Shown piece by piece: positions 42,077-43,421 of a stretch of DNA of 43,421 nt (its first letter is position 1; every line of letters begins with the position of its first letter). A program made the position numbers and the translations under genes. Location: contig CAKPYN010000021.1 in the NCBI GenBank assembly GCA_934202965.1, positions 1 to 43,421 on the forward strand, given 5' to 3'. The notes under the pieces were generated by a model. The model was not told the origin of the DNA and did not search any database. It was given only the letters and a program-made list of their open reading frames with translations. The stretch comes from an uncultured Megasphaera sp. GTDB taxonomy: Bacteria; Bacillota; Negativicutes; Veillonellales; Megasphaeraceae.

Positions 42077-42100
42077 CTGCAGTCTGATACGATACTGCAG
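42077..42100. promoter_or_regulatory. Inverted repeat upstream of the MFS gene
   Basis: CTGCAGT and ACTGCAG, 10 bases apart, with further partial symmetry inside (GATAC). It is 27 bp upstream of the MFS start and is a candidate operator; no regulator gene lies next to it. Confidence 0.4.
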
Positions 42101-42253
42101 CAGATATTTTAGTATACATACTTAGTGTTAACATCGCTAATTATCTATTCTTAAAAGGAATTTGTTAAGGATATTTGTTTAGTTTTTTTATTTTTATCGC
42201 AGTTAAACGTTATATTTGTAAGCGTGTCATTCATAAATAATGCTACAGATTTC

Positions 42254-43240
42254 TTATTTTACTATGTCATAATGAACTATATCAGAAATTACTTTTTTCT
42301 CCAGCAAGCCATGATGCAGTAAATATTCTAAATGAGCCAGTGTTTCACCCATGGCAAACCATTTTTGTGTCGGCGGAAATTCATGCCAGTGCTTTCCCCG
42401 CATAGACCATGTCATGTGCGGCGCAATTTCAAACGCTGTAGACCTAGGATGGGCTGCGACAATATGCTGTACTTCCTGCAAACGCTGGACATGATGCGCT
42501 TTAATAGCTGCAATCCGATTGATGATTTCCGTATTGCCTTTGCGATGTCCCGGCAACGCCAACTGTACCGGTAAATCCCGCACGTTATCCAAACTCCTGA
42601 AATACTGTTCCAACGAATCTTTCATGTTAGACCAAACCTGAATATTCGGCGTAATGTCAAATAAAATATGATCGGCTGTGAAAAAGATTTGCTGCACCGG
42701 CATATATAAACAGCATTGTCCTTTCGTGTGCCCTGGTGTATGGATGACTTGCAGCTCCGTATCTGCCAGATGCAGTACTTCGCCATTTCTCACAGCATGG
42801 ATGGGAAAATTGATTTTCGGCGAATACGTCCGTGCCTGATTGGAAAATTGCATTTTGATATCCTCTGCCGGCATACCTTCGCGCATAAAATTGTCTTCTG
42901 TAAACTTCCAGGTCGAGCCGTTTTCGGAATCACATAAATACTGGTAATCAATAGGATGCATATAAATAGGACAGCCTTGTCCGGCAAATAATCCGACTAA
43001 TCCCGTATGATCAGCATGAAGATGGGTAAGAAATAAATCGGTCTGCTGTAAATCAATGTCTAATGCGTTTAGACCGGCACACAGGGATTCCCGGCAGGCC
43101 GGTCGGTTAAAACCGGTATCAATGACCAAATTGCGTGTTTCTCCTTTAATCACATACGAATTGAGATACTGCAGCGGATTATCCGGTAATTCGACTTGTA
43201 TTCTATATATATCTGGGTTGGTATATACTTTCTGTATCAT
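42254..43240 (-). CDS. MBL-fold metallohydrolase
   Basis: 328 residues from ATG 43240, which has AGGAG upstream; earlier in-frame codons lack a ribosome site. The metallo-beta-lactamase fold shows LTHLHADHTG (His73, His75, Asp77, His78), HTPGHTKGQC (His near 171), the TADHILFDI Asp and ALPGHRKGN. The last 80 residues form a helical tail seen in glyoxalase II-like and RNase Z-unlike members that hydrolyse thioesters or lactones. Substrate unknown. The IS605-type right end begins about 60 bp upstream, so its promoter is either in those 60 bp or supplied by the element. Confidence 0.9.
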   Translation of the reverse strand: MIQKVYTNPDIYRIQVELPDNPLQYLNSYVIKGETRNLVIDTGFNRPACRESLCAGLNALDIDLQQTDLFLTHLHADHTGLVGLFAGQGCPIYMHPIDYQYLCDSENGSTWKFTEDNFMREGMPAEDIKMQFSNQARTYSPKINFPIHAVRNGEVLHLADTELQVIHTPGHTKGQCCLYMPVQQIFFTADHILFDITPNIQVWSNMKDSLEQYFRSLDNVRDLPVQLALPGHRKGNTEIINRIAAIKAHHVQRLQEVQHIVAAHPRSTAFEIAPHMTWSMRGKHWHEFPPTQKWFAMGETLAHLEYLLHHGLLEKKVISDIVHYDIVK

Positions 43241-43300
43241 TCTAATTCTCCTGTCAAACGCTCGCTCTATAGCATTCTTTCGATGCGTCAAGCCGATACA

Positions 43301-43421
43301 TGACTGTCAACTACTCACCAACTAACACCTACGGTGTTTGAGGTGGGAGCTTGCAAGTCGGAGTTACATAGGTATTAGCGATAGTATCTCCCTAATTCCG
43401 CCTACATCATCGGGCAGTTGA
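43301..43421 (-). mobile_element. IS200/IS605-type element right end with possible omega RNA
   Basis: Read on the minus strand the sequence ends in CTCCCACCTCAAACACC, a TAGG-type loop, GGTGTTAGTTGGTGAG and TAGTTGAC. The nested hairpin AACACC/GGTGTT (43324-43329 with 43333-43338) inside CTCACC/GGTGGG is typical of the right end of TnpB-carrying elements, where the 3' part of tnpB gives rise to the guide (omega) RNA. A frame QLPDDVGGIREILSLIPM followed by TAA could be the last codons of tnpB. The element body is outside the window. Confidence 0.6.

Overview
The window looks like chromosomal DNA of a Negativicutes bacterium (Veillonellaceae, most like Megasphaera). This is an inference from gene content: strong AGGAGG ribosome binding sites and Firmicutes-type PyrR attenuation sit beside diderm traits (GmhA for heptose/LPS, Sec-exported periplasmic proteins). 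No 16S rRNA or other species marker is present. Both edges lie inside IS200/IS605-type sequence: a 5'-truncated tnpB piece on the left and an element right end on the right. The window may therefore be a contig bounded by repeats.

Layout. 1-2980 (minus): argC - degenerate argJ - argB behind a near-consensus promoter overlapped by an ArgR box. 3051-9794 (minus): pyrB-pyrC-carA-carB behind a PyrR attenuator. 9990-12330 (minus): pyrF-pyrE and an unknown membrane protein, with a separate promoter and no PyrR box. 12570-15275 (minus): stand-alone GltD-like oxidoreductase, beta-carbonic anhydrase and GmhA, preceded by tRNA-Arg(CCU). 15341-18842 (plus): murQ-murP-mupG, a muropeptide (MurNAc / MurNAc-GlcNAc) uptake and recycling operon. 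18854-24320: EamA exporter, M48 peptidase, NYN-LOTUS protein, a membrane protein with a degenerate DnaQ-like domain, and an Rpn-type nuclease whose promoter carries an 11-bp tandem array. 24372-26527: PatB/MalY lyase divergent from an XRE regulator. 26866-30838 (minus): NlpC/P60 hydrolase with a structured leader, then LysR - NifU-like - GGGtGRT. 31097-35072 (plus): secreted protein, then a 22-residue-repeat protein, MoxR-type AAA+ ATPase and VWA protein. 35155-42100: two paralogous transporters, the second lacking its N-terminus, flanking an AlbA/Schlafen-type regulator, a frameshifted cell wall hydrolase and a small secreted protein; then a frameshifted MFS transporter. 42254-43240: an MBL-fold hydrolase.

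How it fits together. The left third is core arginine and pyrimidine biosynthesis: carAB makes the carbamoyl phosphate needed by both, and the two pathways have separate visible control (ArgR box, PyrR leader). The centre handles the cell envelope (MurNAc recycling, GmhA, NlpC/P60). From about 35 kb on the DNA is accessory and partly decayed: one truncation and two single-base frameshifts within 5 kb. A family of intergenic repeats ending in long hairpins (near 9.9, 12.5, 26.8 and 40.7 kb) lies just past the 3' ends of minus-strand genes and probably supplies their terminators.

Least explained items: the catalytically degraded ArgJ in the native argJ slot, the pseudo-exonuclease membrane protein next to the NYN-LOTUS gene, the repeat protein/MoxR/VWA operon with a damaged zinc motif, the 11-bp promoter array before the Rpn gene, and the hairpin repeat family.
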